Shown here piece after piece: positions 57,152 to 64,000 of a stretch of 64,000 bases of DNA. The notes below the pieces were generated by a model that saw only the letters and a program-made list of their open reading frames with translations, ran no database searches and had not been told where the DNA came from. The translations under genes and the position numbers were made by a program. The number at the start of each line of letters is the position of its first letter. Position 1 is the first letter of the stretch. The stretch spans positions 16,485 through 80,484 of the forward strand of contig CAYSJU010000006.1 of NCBI GenBank assembly GCA_964431495.1, given 5' to 3'. Origin of the DNA: CAYSJU01 sp964431495. Its GTDB lineage: Bacteria > Omnitrophota > Gorgyraeia > Tantalellales > Tantalellaceae.

Positions 57152-58378
57152 ATGAAGCATAAGAAGCCCGAATTAGTGGCGCCTGCAGGTGACTGGCCGT
57201 CCCTCTACAGCGCTATAGACGCAGGGGCGGACAGCGTGTATTTCGGCGTAAAAGGGATGAACATGCGGCATGCCGCCAGTAATTTTGACATGCTGGAAAT
57301 AAAGAAGGTCATGGGTCTTTTAAAGAAGAACCGCAGGAAAGGATACCTGAGCCTGAACGTGATAGTCTTCAATGATGAGACTGCCAAAGTAAAAAAGATA
57401 CTTGATCGCGCCAGGGAGAACGGGGTAGATGCCGTGATACTGTGGGACATGGCGGTTTTGAAACTGGCAAAAGAGGCCGGCTTGAACATACACCTGTCCA
57501 CCCAGGCAAGCGTTGCTAATTTTGAGGCCTTGAAGTTTTATTCCTCACTGGGCGTCAAAAGGGTCGTCCTGGCAAGGGAATGCAGCCTTTCTGATATAAG
57601 GACGATTCTGGGAAAGATAGAGCAGGAAAAAATAGACTGCCGGATAGAGACGTTCATACACGGGGCCATGTGCGTGAGCATATCAGGAAGGTGCTTTTTA
57701 TCGCAGGAGTCTTTCTCCAGATCCGCGAACAGGGGTAAATGCCTGCAGCCATGCAGGCGGGAGTTCCTCATCAAGAACAAAGAGGAGGATTCTCAATACA
57801 TACTGGGCCGGAATTACGTGTTAAGTTCCAAGGACCTGTGTACTATTGATATAATAGACAGGTTGATCACTTCCGGGATACATGCCTTCAAAATAGAAGG
57901 CAGGATCCGGTCTCCGGAATATGTCAAAGTAGTCACTTCCGTTTACAGGAAAGCCATTGACGCTTTTCTTGAAGACAGACTTGATGGGGGGGGTCTCAAG
58001 GAGGATCTGCGGGACAGGCTTAAAGAGGTGTATAACAGGGGATTCTCAACGGGATTTTACCTGGGCGAGCCAGGGAGCGGCGATTTCAGCAAAGAACTTG
58101 AAAATGAGCATGAAAAGGTCTTTCTCGGGGAGATCGTGAAATTCTATAAAAAGATCAGTGTGGCCGAAATTTTTATCAGGAACGAAGGCATAAAGGTCGG
58201 CCAGGAGATACTGATCAGCGGCAGGACCACACCGGCCTCTTTTGCAAAAGTGACCGAACTGCAGCAGTATCACAAACCGGTCGATTCAGCATGCATAGGC
58301 GAAGCGGTCGCGATAAAGCTTCCATTTACAGCCAGGCCCAAAGACAAGGCCTTTATCTGGAGACGCAGAAGAAAATAG
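57152..58378 (+). CDS. U32 family protein (TrhP/RlhA-like RNA hydroxylation)
   Basis: The 408-residue protein has PELVAPAGDWPSLYSAIDAGAD and YFGVKGMNMRHAASNF at the start. The U32 signature ETFIHGAMCVSISGRCFLS includes Cys174 and Cys181, followed by Cys197 and Cys201 in GKCLQPCRR, four cysteines likely holding a cluster. E. coli relatives TrhP and RlhA are needed for prephenate-dependent 5-hydroxylation of tRNA U34 or 23S rRNA; older annotation calls them peptidases. The stop TAG (58376-58378) lies inside the left arm of a palindromic repeat. Confidence 0.92.
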   Translation: MKHKKPELVAPAGDWPSLYSAIDAGADSVYFGVKGMNMRHAASNFDMLEIKKVMGLLKKNRRKGYLSLNVIVFNDETAKVKKILDRARENGVDAVILWDMAVLKLAKEAGLNIHLSTQASVANFEALKFYSSLGVKRVVLARECSLSDIRTILGKIEQEKIDCRIETFIHGAMCVSISGRCFLSQESFSRSANRGKCLQPCRREFLIKNKEEDSQYILGRNYVLSSKDLCTIDIIDRLITSGIHAFKIEGRIRSPEYVKVVTSVYRKAIDAFLEDRLDGGGLKEDLRDRLKEVYNRGFSTGFYLGEPGSGDFSKELENEHEKVFLGEIVKFYKKISVAEIFIRNEGIKVGQEILISGRTTPASFAKVTELQQYHKPVDSACIGEAVAIKLPFTARPKDKAFIWRRRRK

Positions 58379-58430
58379 GGACAGCGACCATTTAAATATA
58401 TCTTATAAAAATGGTCGCTGTCCCCATTTT
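58372..58430. repeat. GGTCGCTGTCCC inverted repeat, complete copy
   Basis: Arms 58372-58391 and 58411-58430 are 20 bases with one mismatch (core GGGACAGCGACCAT), around a 19-base A/T-rich loop. The left arm contains the stop codon of the U32 gene. A half-copy lies at 20766-20789. Confidence 0.85.
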
Positions 58431-58434
58431 CTTC

Positions 58435-58462
58435 TTGTATTGTGCGTAGAACTTGATAAAAT
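58435..58462 (+). promoter_or_regulatory. Weak candidate promoter for the aldolase gene
   Basis: TTGTAT (58435-58440), 16-base spacer, TAAAAT (58457-58462), 35 bases before ATG 58498. The -35 match is poor. Confidence 0.3.
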
Positions 58463-58497
58463 AATAATTCCAACAAAGAAAGGGGAGGATAGAAAAC

Positions 58498-59469
58498 ATG
58501 TATTCTTACAAAGACTTAGGGTTGGTCAATACCAAGGGGATGTATGCCAGGGCGATTGACGGGAAGTATGCGATCCCGGGGTATAATTTCAACAATATGG
58601 AACAGCTGCAGGCCATAATAACGGCGTGCATGGAGACCAGGTCTCCAGTCGTTCTTCAGGTCTCCAAGGGAGCCAGGGAGTACGCGAACCAGATACTTCT
58701 CAGGAACATGGCAAGGGGGGCAATGGAGATAATCAAGGATTCCGGCGCTGATCTCCCGGTCACACTGCATCTCGACCATGGGGATTCTTATGAGCTTTGC
58801 GTTTCCTGCATTGAGACCGGGTTTTCTTCAGTAATGATAGACGGTTCAGCGCATTCCTTTGAAGATAATATAACGCTGACCAAAAAAGTAGTTGATTTCG
58901 CCCACCAGCATGACGTGACCGTGGAGGGAGAGCTCGGTGTGCTTGCCGGCATAGAGGATGAAGTAAGTCATGAAACGACGCATTACACGAAACCCGAAGA
59001 GGTGGAAGAATTCGTTTCCAAGACGGGCGTTGACAGCCTTGCTATTTCAATAGGCACCTCCCACGGCGCGTATAAGTTCAAAGTGGCCCCCGGTGAAGAG
59101 GTCCCCCCGCTCAGGTTTGATATACTCGAAGAAGTCGAAAGAAGGATACCCGGCTTCGCGATAGTGCTTCACGGCTCGAGTTCGGTCATGCCCGAATACG
59201 TGGAGATGATAAACAAGTACGGGGGAAACCTTGAGAATGCCGTTGGCGTGCCCGAAGATCAGCTTCGCAGGGCAGCGTCTTCAGCCGTCTGCAAGATAAA
59301 CATCGACAGTGACGGCCGTCTTGCCATGACGGCAAAGGTGAGAGAGACTCTCGGCACCAAACCAAAGGAATTCGATCCGCGCAAATACCTTGGTCCGGCA
59401 AGGGACGAGCTTATCAAGATGTACAAGCACAAGAACGAAAAGGTCCTTGGCAGCGCCGGAAAGGCCTGA
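58498..59469 (+). CDS. fba: Class II fructose-bisphosphate aldolase family
   Basis: Zinc-dependent aldol cleavage or condensation of fructose 1,6-bisphosphate. The 323 residues show YAIPGYNFNNMEQLQAII, LHLDHGDSYE with Asp93 and zinc-ligand His94, SVMIDGSAHSFEDNI, VEGELGVLAG, ISIGTSHGAYK and VLHGSSSV. The C-terminus is slightly extended relative to short class II enzymes. Tagatose-bisphosphate aldolases share these motifs, but a central fba role is more likely. AAAGGGGAGG precedes ATG 58498. Confidence 0.92.
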   Translation: MYSYKDLGLVNTKGMYARAIDGKYAIPGYNFNNMEQLQAIITACMETRSPVVLQVSKGAREYANQILLRNMARGAMEIIKDSGADLPVTLHLDHGDSYELCVSCIETGFSSVMIDGSAHSFEDNITLTKKVVDFAHQHDVTVEGELGVLAGIEDEVSHETTHYTKPEEVEEFVSKTGVDSLAISIGTSHGAYKFKVAPGEEVPPLRFDILEEVERRIPGFAIVLHGSSSVMPEYVEMINKYGGNLENAVGVPEDQLRRAASSAVCKINIDSDGRLAMTAKVRETLGTKPKEFDPRKYLGPARDELIKMYKHKNEKVLGSAGKA

Positions 59470-59504
59470 GTTATCGGGCCGCAGCGGGGATAAAGGAAGG
59501 CAGT

Positions 59505-60581
59505 ATGGAAAGCATATCTGTTTATGGCGTTTTCATAGATCCAGCGGTATATATCCCGGTCTTTTATTTTTTCTGGGTAAGCGTGTTATTGACGATAAAA
59601 GTGCTGGTATACGGCAGGATCAAAAAGTTCGCCGCAAAGACCGCCACGAAGCTGGACGATATTCTGCTTCATGCCATGGATTTCCCGCTCGTCCTTCTCA
59701 TATTCACCAGTGGGATATTTGTCCTTGATAATCTCTTCTCGCTTGATATGGATACGGGACTGCTCAAGGTGGTGGATATCGTTTTCAAAGCCACTACCAT
59801 TATCGCGATCATTATTTTCATTGACCGCCTTTTCAACTCCATGTTCGATCATTACGTTACCAAGATCAAGGCGTTGAAAGGCTCGAGCGGAGTGGCCCGG
59901 ATCATCATCAGGTCGATCGTAATGGGCCTGGGGCTTTTGATACTCCTGGATAATTTCGGGATATCCATAACTCCGATCCTGGCGTCGCTGGGTATAGGCT
60001 CACTGGCAGTCGCGCTAGCGCTTCAGCCGACACTGGAAAACTTTTTCTCAGGCGTCCAGGTCATCATAGACAAGCCTATCGCTGTAGGCCAGTTCATTAA
60101 ACTGGAATCAGGTGAAAAAGGATATGTTACAAAGATCGGATGGCGTTCTACCTGGGTCCGCCAGCTTCCCAACAATACGGTCGTTATACCGAATAAAGCA
60201 ATAGTCAGCTCCCGCGTTTTGAATTATTATTATCCGGAGAAAGAGATAGCCGTTCTGGTCCAGGTGGGAGTGGATTACAGGTCTGATCTGGAACAAGTTG
60301 AGCGCGTGACCATCGAGGTCGCGGAAGAGGTCATGAAAACCGTGCAGGGAGGGGTCCCGGGGTTTAAGCCGTTCATACGGTATCATACGTTCAGTGATTT
60401 CAGCATCAATTTTACCGTGATCTTGCGGGCGCAGGAGTTTGTAGATAACTACCTTGTGAAACACGAGTTCATCAAGCGTCTTCACAAGCGTTATAACGAT
60501 GAAGGGATAATCATTCCCTTCCCGATCAGCACACTTGAGTGGGACAGCGCCATGCCGCCGGTAAAAATATCACAGTCTTGA
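59505..60581 (+). CDS. MscS-type mechanosensitive channel
   Basis: The 358-residue inner-membrane protein has four to five helices in the first ~185 residues. The pore helix ends ASLGIGSLAVALALQPTLENFFSGVQVIID. The MscS beta domain follows (GYVTKIGWRSTWVRQLPNNTVVIPNK), then the alpha/beta cytoplasmic vestibule. It releases solutes under hypo-osmotic stress. It follows fba by 35 bases and converges with the glycosyltransferase on the other strand. Confidence 0.93.
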   Translation: MESISVYGVFIDPAVYIPVFYFFWVSVLLTIKVLVYGRIKKFAAKTATKLDDILLHAMDFPLVLLIFTSGIFVLDNLFSLDMDTGLLKVVDIVFKATTIIAIIIFIDRLFNSMFDHYVTKIKALKGSSGVARIIIRSIVMGLGLLILLDNFGISITPILASLGIGSLAVALALQPTLENFFSGVQVIIDKPIAVGQFIKLESGEKGYVTKIGWRSTWVRQLPNNTVVIPNKAIVSSRVLNYYYPEKEIAVLVQVGVDYRSDLEQVERVTIEVAEEVMKTVQGGVPGFKPFIRYHTFSDFSINFTVILRAQEFVDNYLVKHEFIKRLHKRYNDEGIIIPFPISTLEWDSAMPPVKISQS

Positions 60582-60614
60582 TCTCTTATCGCGTAAAGAT
60601 CGCAGGCGGGTTTC

Positions 60615-61454
60615 TCAGGTTTGGACGTATTTTTCGGATAATTTAAGATAATATTCAGATTTTTTTATCTTTCCTCTTTTTTCACACCCTTTAGCGAATA
60701 TTGAACACTTCTTCTTCAATTCTTTCAGTGTTAGTCCGTAATATTCAGGTGAAAGCAAGCCGGAAGAGAGCGCTTTTTCCAGGGCTTTGATCCTGAACCT
60801 GTCCAGTCCCCACACCCTTGACGAAAGCTGATCGGGCCTGCCCCCGTCTTTCAGCGTCAGGGCTTCCGGTATAAGCTTGACCTCATATTCGGCAGTGGCC
60901 CTGATCCAGAAGTCATAATCCTCACAGGCTTCCATGCTTTCATCGAACAGGCCTATTGCATTAAAGACGTCTCTATGTATTACAGCGGTGGATATGCTGA
61001 TACAGCACAGGGGAAGGGAGTTCTTGTACACAAAGCCGGTGGGTTTTTTATGCTTTGATCTCTGTTCCAGGAGACCGCCTTTTTTATACCATATTTCTTC
61101 ACTATGGAATATCCTTATTCGCGGGAATCTATTTATGAATCCCACTGATTTTTCAAGTTTTTCCGGGTCCCACCAGTCGTCGGAGTCAAGAAATGCGATA
61201 AACTCTCCTTTGGCCAGTGCCAGGCCGCGGTTGCGGGCGTGTGCCACGCCGTGATTCTGCTGATAAAAATAGTTTATTCTTTCATCTTTATAAGAGGTTA
61301 TCAACTTTTTCGTCCCGTCAGTGGAGCCATCGTCGATGATGATCATTTCAAGATCGGTATAACTTTGTGCAAGCACAGAATTTATGCATTTCCCCAGGAA
61401 TGACACCCGGTTAAAGGCAGGTATTATAACCGAAAAGAATGGTTGTCCGTCCAT
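60615..61454 (-). CDS. Family 2 glycosyltransferase
   Basis: The 279-residue GT-A fold enzyme opens FFSVIIPAFNRVSFLGKCINSV. It has IIIDDGSTDGTKK (nucleotide site, 41-44), ARNRGLALAKGEFIAFLDSDD (metal-binding DSDD at 90-93) and CEDYDFWIRA, the ED-type catalytic acid region. It probably adds a sugar to a surface glycan or lipid; donor and acceptor are unknown. It is a lone minus-strand gene, with a promoter whose -10 ends 8 bases before the ATG and no ribosome binding site, so its mRNA may be leaderless. Confidence 0.92.
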   Translation of the reverse strand: MDGQPFFSVIIPAFNRVSFLGKCINSVLAQSYTDLEMIIIDDGSTDGTKKLITSYKDERINYFYQQNHGVAHARNRGLALAKGEFIAFLDSDDWWDPEKLEKSVGFINRFPRIRIFHSEEIWYKKGGLLEQRSKHKKPTGFVYKNSLPLCCISISTAVIHRDVFNAIGLFDESMEACEDYDFWIRATAEYEVKLIPEALTLKDGGRPDQLSSRVWGLDRFRIKALEKALSSGLLSPEYYGLTLKELKKKCSIFAKGCEKRGKIKKSEYYLKLSEKYVQT

Positions 61455-61462
61455 GGCTTTAG

Positions 61463-61491
61463 TATATAATATTAATATAAGGATTTGTCAA
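61463..61491 (-). promoter_or_regulatory. Promoter for the glycosyltransferase gene
   Basis: Read on the minus strand: perfect TTGACA (61491-61486), 17-base spacer, TATATA (61468-61463). TATACT two bases further on is an alternative -10. Confidence 0.55.
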
Positions 61492-61514
61492 GTCATTACT
61501 CTGGAGGCGGGGAA

Positions 61515-62132
61515 ATGGATTTTTGGGATGTTCTTGTAAGGCGCCGGTCAGTAAGACAATTTGAACCCGAAGATGTGCCGCAAAGCGCCGTTGAGGAAAT
61601 AATAAGAGCGGCTTCGCTTGCGCCCAGCGGTTCGAACGCGAAAAACTGGCATTTTATAATCGTCCGCGACCTGGATATCAAGCAAAAGATGCTGAGAGCT
61701 GTTAAAAAAAAGATAGACGAGCTTGCCGGGAGTATGAAGTCCAAACGGGCAAGGGAGGATTTCCTGGCATACAGCGGGTATTTCACGTTCTTTTCTGACG
61801 CTCCGGTCGTTATAGCGGTGGTCATGAAAAAATACGATTCCCTTTCAGTCAGGATCCTGGCGAGATACGATAAGGATAAGGAATATTCGTCCACGGCCGG
61901 GGTGCAGAACGTGGCTGCCGCGCTCCAGAACATAATGCTTGCCACAACTGCCATGGGGCTGGGGTGCTGCTGGATGACCGGGCCCATGATCGCGAAAAAA
62001 GGGCTGGAGAAGATCCTTGGCGTGAAGGGAGAGGACGATCTGATCGCGCTTGTCCCCGTTGGGATGCCGAAAAATATCCCATCTTCTCACAAATTTCCGG
62101 GATCAGTTGATGATATCATGACAGTGCTTTAA
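61515..62132 (+). CDS. Nitroreductase family flavoprotein
   Basis: The 205-residue FMN-dependent oxidoreductase has VRRRSVRQFEPEDVP (FMN phosphate site), AASLAPSGSNAKNWHFIIV, GVQNVAAALQNIMLATTAMGLGCCWMTGP and the end motif ALVPVGMPKN. The physiological substrate is unknown; the family covers quinone, nitro and dehalogenase reactions. ATG 61515 has GGAGG about 7 bases upstream, and a TTG at 61485 is rejected. It heads a likely three-gene operon. Confidence 0.92.
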   Translation: MDFWDVLVRRRSVRQFEPEDVPQSAVEEIIRAASLAPSGSNAKNWHFIIVRDLDIKQKMLRAVKKKIDELAGSMKSKRAREDFLAYSGYFTFFSDAPVVIAVVMKKYDSLSVRILARYDKDKEYSSTAGVQNVAAALQNIMLATTAMGLGCCWMTGPMIAKKGLEKILGVKGEDDLIALVPVGMPKNIPSSHKFPGSVDDIMTVL

Positions 62133-62155
62133 AACTTAAAAAATAATGGAGGATC

Positions 62156-62617
62156 ATGGAAAAGCAGAAGTTCCTGGTTTCTGTTGTCGGTGGACATAAG
62201 TGCGATGCCAGAGTGGCAGGGCTGGCCGAAGAGATAGGAGAGACCATAGCCCGGGAAGGCGCTGTACTGGTCTGCGGCGGGCTTGGAGGCATCATGGAAG
62301 CCGCGTGCAGGGGAGCGAAAAAAGCCGGTGGCCTGACCATGGGCATTATTCCCGGAGGAGACAAAGATAGCGCGAATCAGTTCGCAGACATAGTAATCCC
62401 GACAGGCATGGGATATTCGCGGAATACTCTTGTCGCAGGATCAGGTGACATAATAGTAGCCCTTCCCGGTGAATACGGCACGCTTTCCGAGATAAGTTTC
62501 GCCCTGATCGCTAAAAAAAAGGTTTACGGGTTCAATAGCTGGGATATAGAAGGCGTTACACAACTCAAAAGCGTGGACGAGTTGAGAGAGATCCTGCGCG
62601 AGGAGATGGCAAAGTAG
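62156..62617 (+). CDS. TIGR00725/SLOG family protein (LOG-like)
   Basis: The 153-residue Rossmann-like protein has a glycine-rich VSVVGGH start, VCGGLGGIMEAACRGAKKAGG and ALPGEYGTLSEISFAL (family PGGxGTxxE). SLOG proteins bind nucleotides or nucleotide-derived ligands; TIGR00725 members have been described as molybdenum cofactor carrier-like. No reaction can be assigned here. GGAGG lies just before ATG 62156. It precedes the radical SAM gene by 6 bases. Confidence 0.88.
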   Translation: MEKQKFLVSVVGGHKCDARVAGLAEEIGETIAREGAVLVCGGLGGIMEAACRGAKKAGGLTMGIIPGGDKDSANQFADIVIPTGMGYSRNTLVAGSGDIIVALPGEYGTLSEISFALIAKKKVYGFNSWDIEGVTQLKSVDELREILREEMAK

Positions 62618-62623
62618 GGCGCC

Positions 62624-63940
62624 ATGTCCAAAAAAACCGTTCTATTAGTAAACCCATGGATCTACGATTTTGCCGCTTATGACCTGTGGCTCAAACCATG
62701 GGGGCTTTTAAAGATATCCTCCATACTCAAGAAAAGCGGATTCAGGGTCTTTTTCCTTGATCTTCTTGACAGGCACCATCCTCTCATAGAGCAGACAGTC
62801 AGGGACCACCCGGACGGGACAGGCAAGTTTATCGCCCAAAAGGTCCAAAAGCCCGATGTCCTGAAAAACATACCGAGAACATATAAAAGATATGGGCTCC
62901 CTGTTGAAAAAGTTGAAAGAGCCCTGCCGGATGAAAAAATAGATTTTATTTTGATCTCTTCGGTCATGACCTACTGGTATCCCGGTGTATTTGAAGCCAT
63001 AGGGATGCTGAAGAAAAAATATCCGGATATTCCCGTTATCCTGGGCGGCGCTTACGCGACCCTGTGCCATGAACACGCGAAGGAAAAAAGTGGAGCTGAT
63101 CTTATAATAAGGAATAAAGAACTCCACAAGCTGGGTTCGATCCTGGAAAAAGACATTGACCTGTCTTTCGAGAACATCTTAAAAGAGACGATCGACTATG
63201 AATGGTACAGGGATCCGGGTTACGCGGTTATCAGGATATCACTGGGATGTCCTTTTGACTGTATTTACTGCGCGCAGAAATTATTGAACCCCGGGTTCAT
63301 TTTAAAAGACCGGCAAAAAGCCCTTGAGGAATTAACCATGCTTTACGGGAAAGGCATAAGGAAATTCGCGTTTTATGACGACGCGCTTTTTTTTAACATG
63401 GATTATATAAAAAGTTATCTTGAAGGAATAATCGAATCGGGGATAAAGGGCAGTTTTTATTCCCCGAACGGCCTTCATGTGCGTTTCATTTCAAAGGAAA
63501 TAGCCGAATTAATGAGAAAGACCAATTTTGTAAATCCAATGCTCAGCCTGGAGACAGCGGACAGAGAAAAAGAAAAACTCTGGCATAAAAAAGTCACGAC
63601 TCTGGAGCTTAAGGAAGCGATATCAAAGCTGAGAGGGGCCGGATATAAGAGAGGAGAATATTCAGTGTATGTTCTGCTTGGAGCGCCCGGGAGCGGGATC
63701 GAGGAGGTAAAAGTGACAATTGATCTTGCCCATTCACTCGGGGCCAGGGTATCCTTAAGCGAGTATTCACCTGTCCCGGGAACAATAATGGCGCAGGATC
63801 TGCCGGGGATACTGGAAGAGCCTCTATTGCAGAACAACAGCATATATCCGGTCATATCATTATCAGAATGGCATGAACTCAGGCAAGTCAAAGATCTGGT
63901 ACGCGGCTTAAATTCTTACCTGTTGGGATATTCACGATAG
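62624..63940 (+). CDS. B12-binding-domain radical SAM enzyme
   Basis: The 438-residue protein has an N-terminal cobalamin-binding-like Rossmann region (~1-170; VLLVNPWIYD, LLKISSILKKSGF, PVILGGAYAT). A radical SAM barrel follows, with the cluster motif GCPFDCIYC (Cys209, Cys213, Cys216), ISLGCPF and SLETADREK. The DxHxxG cobalamin motif is not obvious, so cobalamin binding is uncertain. Many such enzymes methylate or rearrange lipids, peptides or cofactors; the substrate is unknown. It is the last complete gene of the window. Confidence 0.88.
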   Translation: MSKKTVLLVNPWIYDFAAYDLWLKPWGLLKISSILKKSGFRVFFLDLLDRHHPLIEQTVRDHPDGTGKFIAQKVQKPDVLKNIPRTYKRYGLPVEKVERALPDEKIDFILISSVMTYWYPGVFEAIGMLKKKYPDIPVILGGAYATLCHEHAKEKSGADLIIRNKELHKLGSILEKDIDLSFENILKETIDYEWYRDPGYAVIRISLGCPFDCIYCAQKLLNPGFILKDRQKALEELTMLYGKGIRKFAFYDDALFFNMDYIKSYLEGIIESGIKGSFYSPNGLHVRFISKEIAELMRKTNFVNPMLSLETADREKEKLWHKKVTTLELKEAISKLRGAGYKRGEYSVYVLLGAPGSGIEEVKVTIDLAHSLGARVSLSEYSPVPGTIMAQDLPGILEEPLLQNNSIYPVISLSEWHELRQVKDLVRGLNSYLLGYSR

Positions 63941-64000
63941 AATAACCTGCTATAATTAAATAAGTTAGAAGAAGAAGCTTTTTATCAATTGCGTTAGGAG
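63941..64000 (+). promoter_or_regulatory. Possible promoter and ribosome binding site for a gene beyond the window
   Basis: TATAAT lies at 63951-63956 without a good -35, and the window ends in TTAGGAG, which looks like a ribosome binding site. The next start codon would lie outside. Confidence 0.3.

Overview
The window is about 64 kb of one gene-dense chromosome segment from an uncultured bacterium. It carries two runs of N (100 and 10 bases), so it is probably a draft or metagenome-assembled genome. The organism looks diderm. It has an outer-membrane secretin with prepilins, a SurA-type periplasmic chaperone, lipoproteins with lipoboxes, MurA, and a surA-pdxA-rsmA gene order like that of proteobacteria. 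Other blocks follow firmicute/deltaproteobacterial order (rng-rplU-rpmA-obgE-proB-proA-nadD-rsfS). It also has a Wood-Ljungdahl-type methyl branch, a bactofilin and many dispersed palindromes. Taken together I favour the Omnitrophota (OP3) or a neighbouring lineage. That is an inference from gene content; no rRNA is present to test it.

Layout: 1-7.5 kb, pilus secretin, a half-length DUF2344 protein, RNase G and three prepilin-like genes. 7.5-16.8 kb, L21, L27, ObgE, proline synthesis (ProB, ProA), NadD, a 47-residue zinc ribbon, RsfS, ArgRS and a much shortened Mfd. 16.9-24 kb, two peptidyl-prolyl isomerases, PdxA, RsmA and GatCAB. 24.1-28.1 kb, CtpA-type protease, divergent polysaccharide deacetylase, TsaD, MgtC. 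28.1-30.7 kb, a self-contained four-gene cluster: bactofilin-HTH fusion, membrane-anchored HTH protein, double-PDZ exported protein, orphan HAMP protein. 30.7-31.4 kb, a gene-free block of long imperfect inverted repeats. 31.4-41.9 kb, PolA, CoaE, Rho, L31, RF1, PrmC, MurA, S16, TrmD, L19, RNase HII. 41.9-48.1 kb, Fhs, FchA, FolD, MetF, PanB and a DRTGG P-loop protein. 48.2-52.7 kb, ApbE, MnmA, tRNA-Met, a GH113-like secreted hydrolase and an HdeD-like protein. 52.9-64 kb, PTS enzyme I, TtcA-like, purine permease, cupin, U32 protease, class II aldolase, MscS channel, glycosyltransferase, nitroreductase, SLOG protein and a B12-binding-type radical SAM enzyme.

Most genes are informational or core metabolic, on the plus strand, tightly spaced or overlapping by a few bases. 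Sigma70-like promoters (TTGAC- and TATAAT-like, 16-17 bp spacers) appear before rplU, the zinc ribbon, the PpiC lipoprotein, gatC, the bactofilin cluster, polA, rpmE, the tRNA, the enzyme I gene and two minus-strand genes. The most distinctive non-coding feature is a set of palindromic repeat families placed directly at gene 3' ends. In several cases the stop codon lies inside the repeat. The most interesting coding features are the bactofilin-HTH cluster, an rnhB gene with no AUG/GUG/UUG start, and the shortened Mfd and PrmC proteins.
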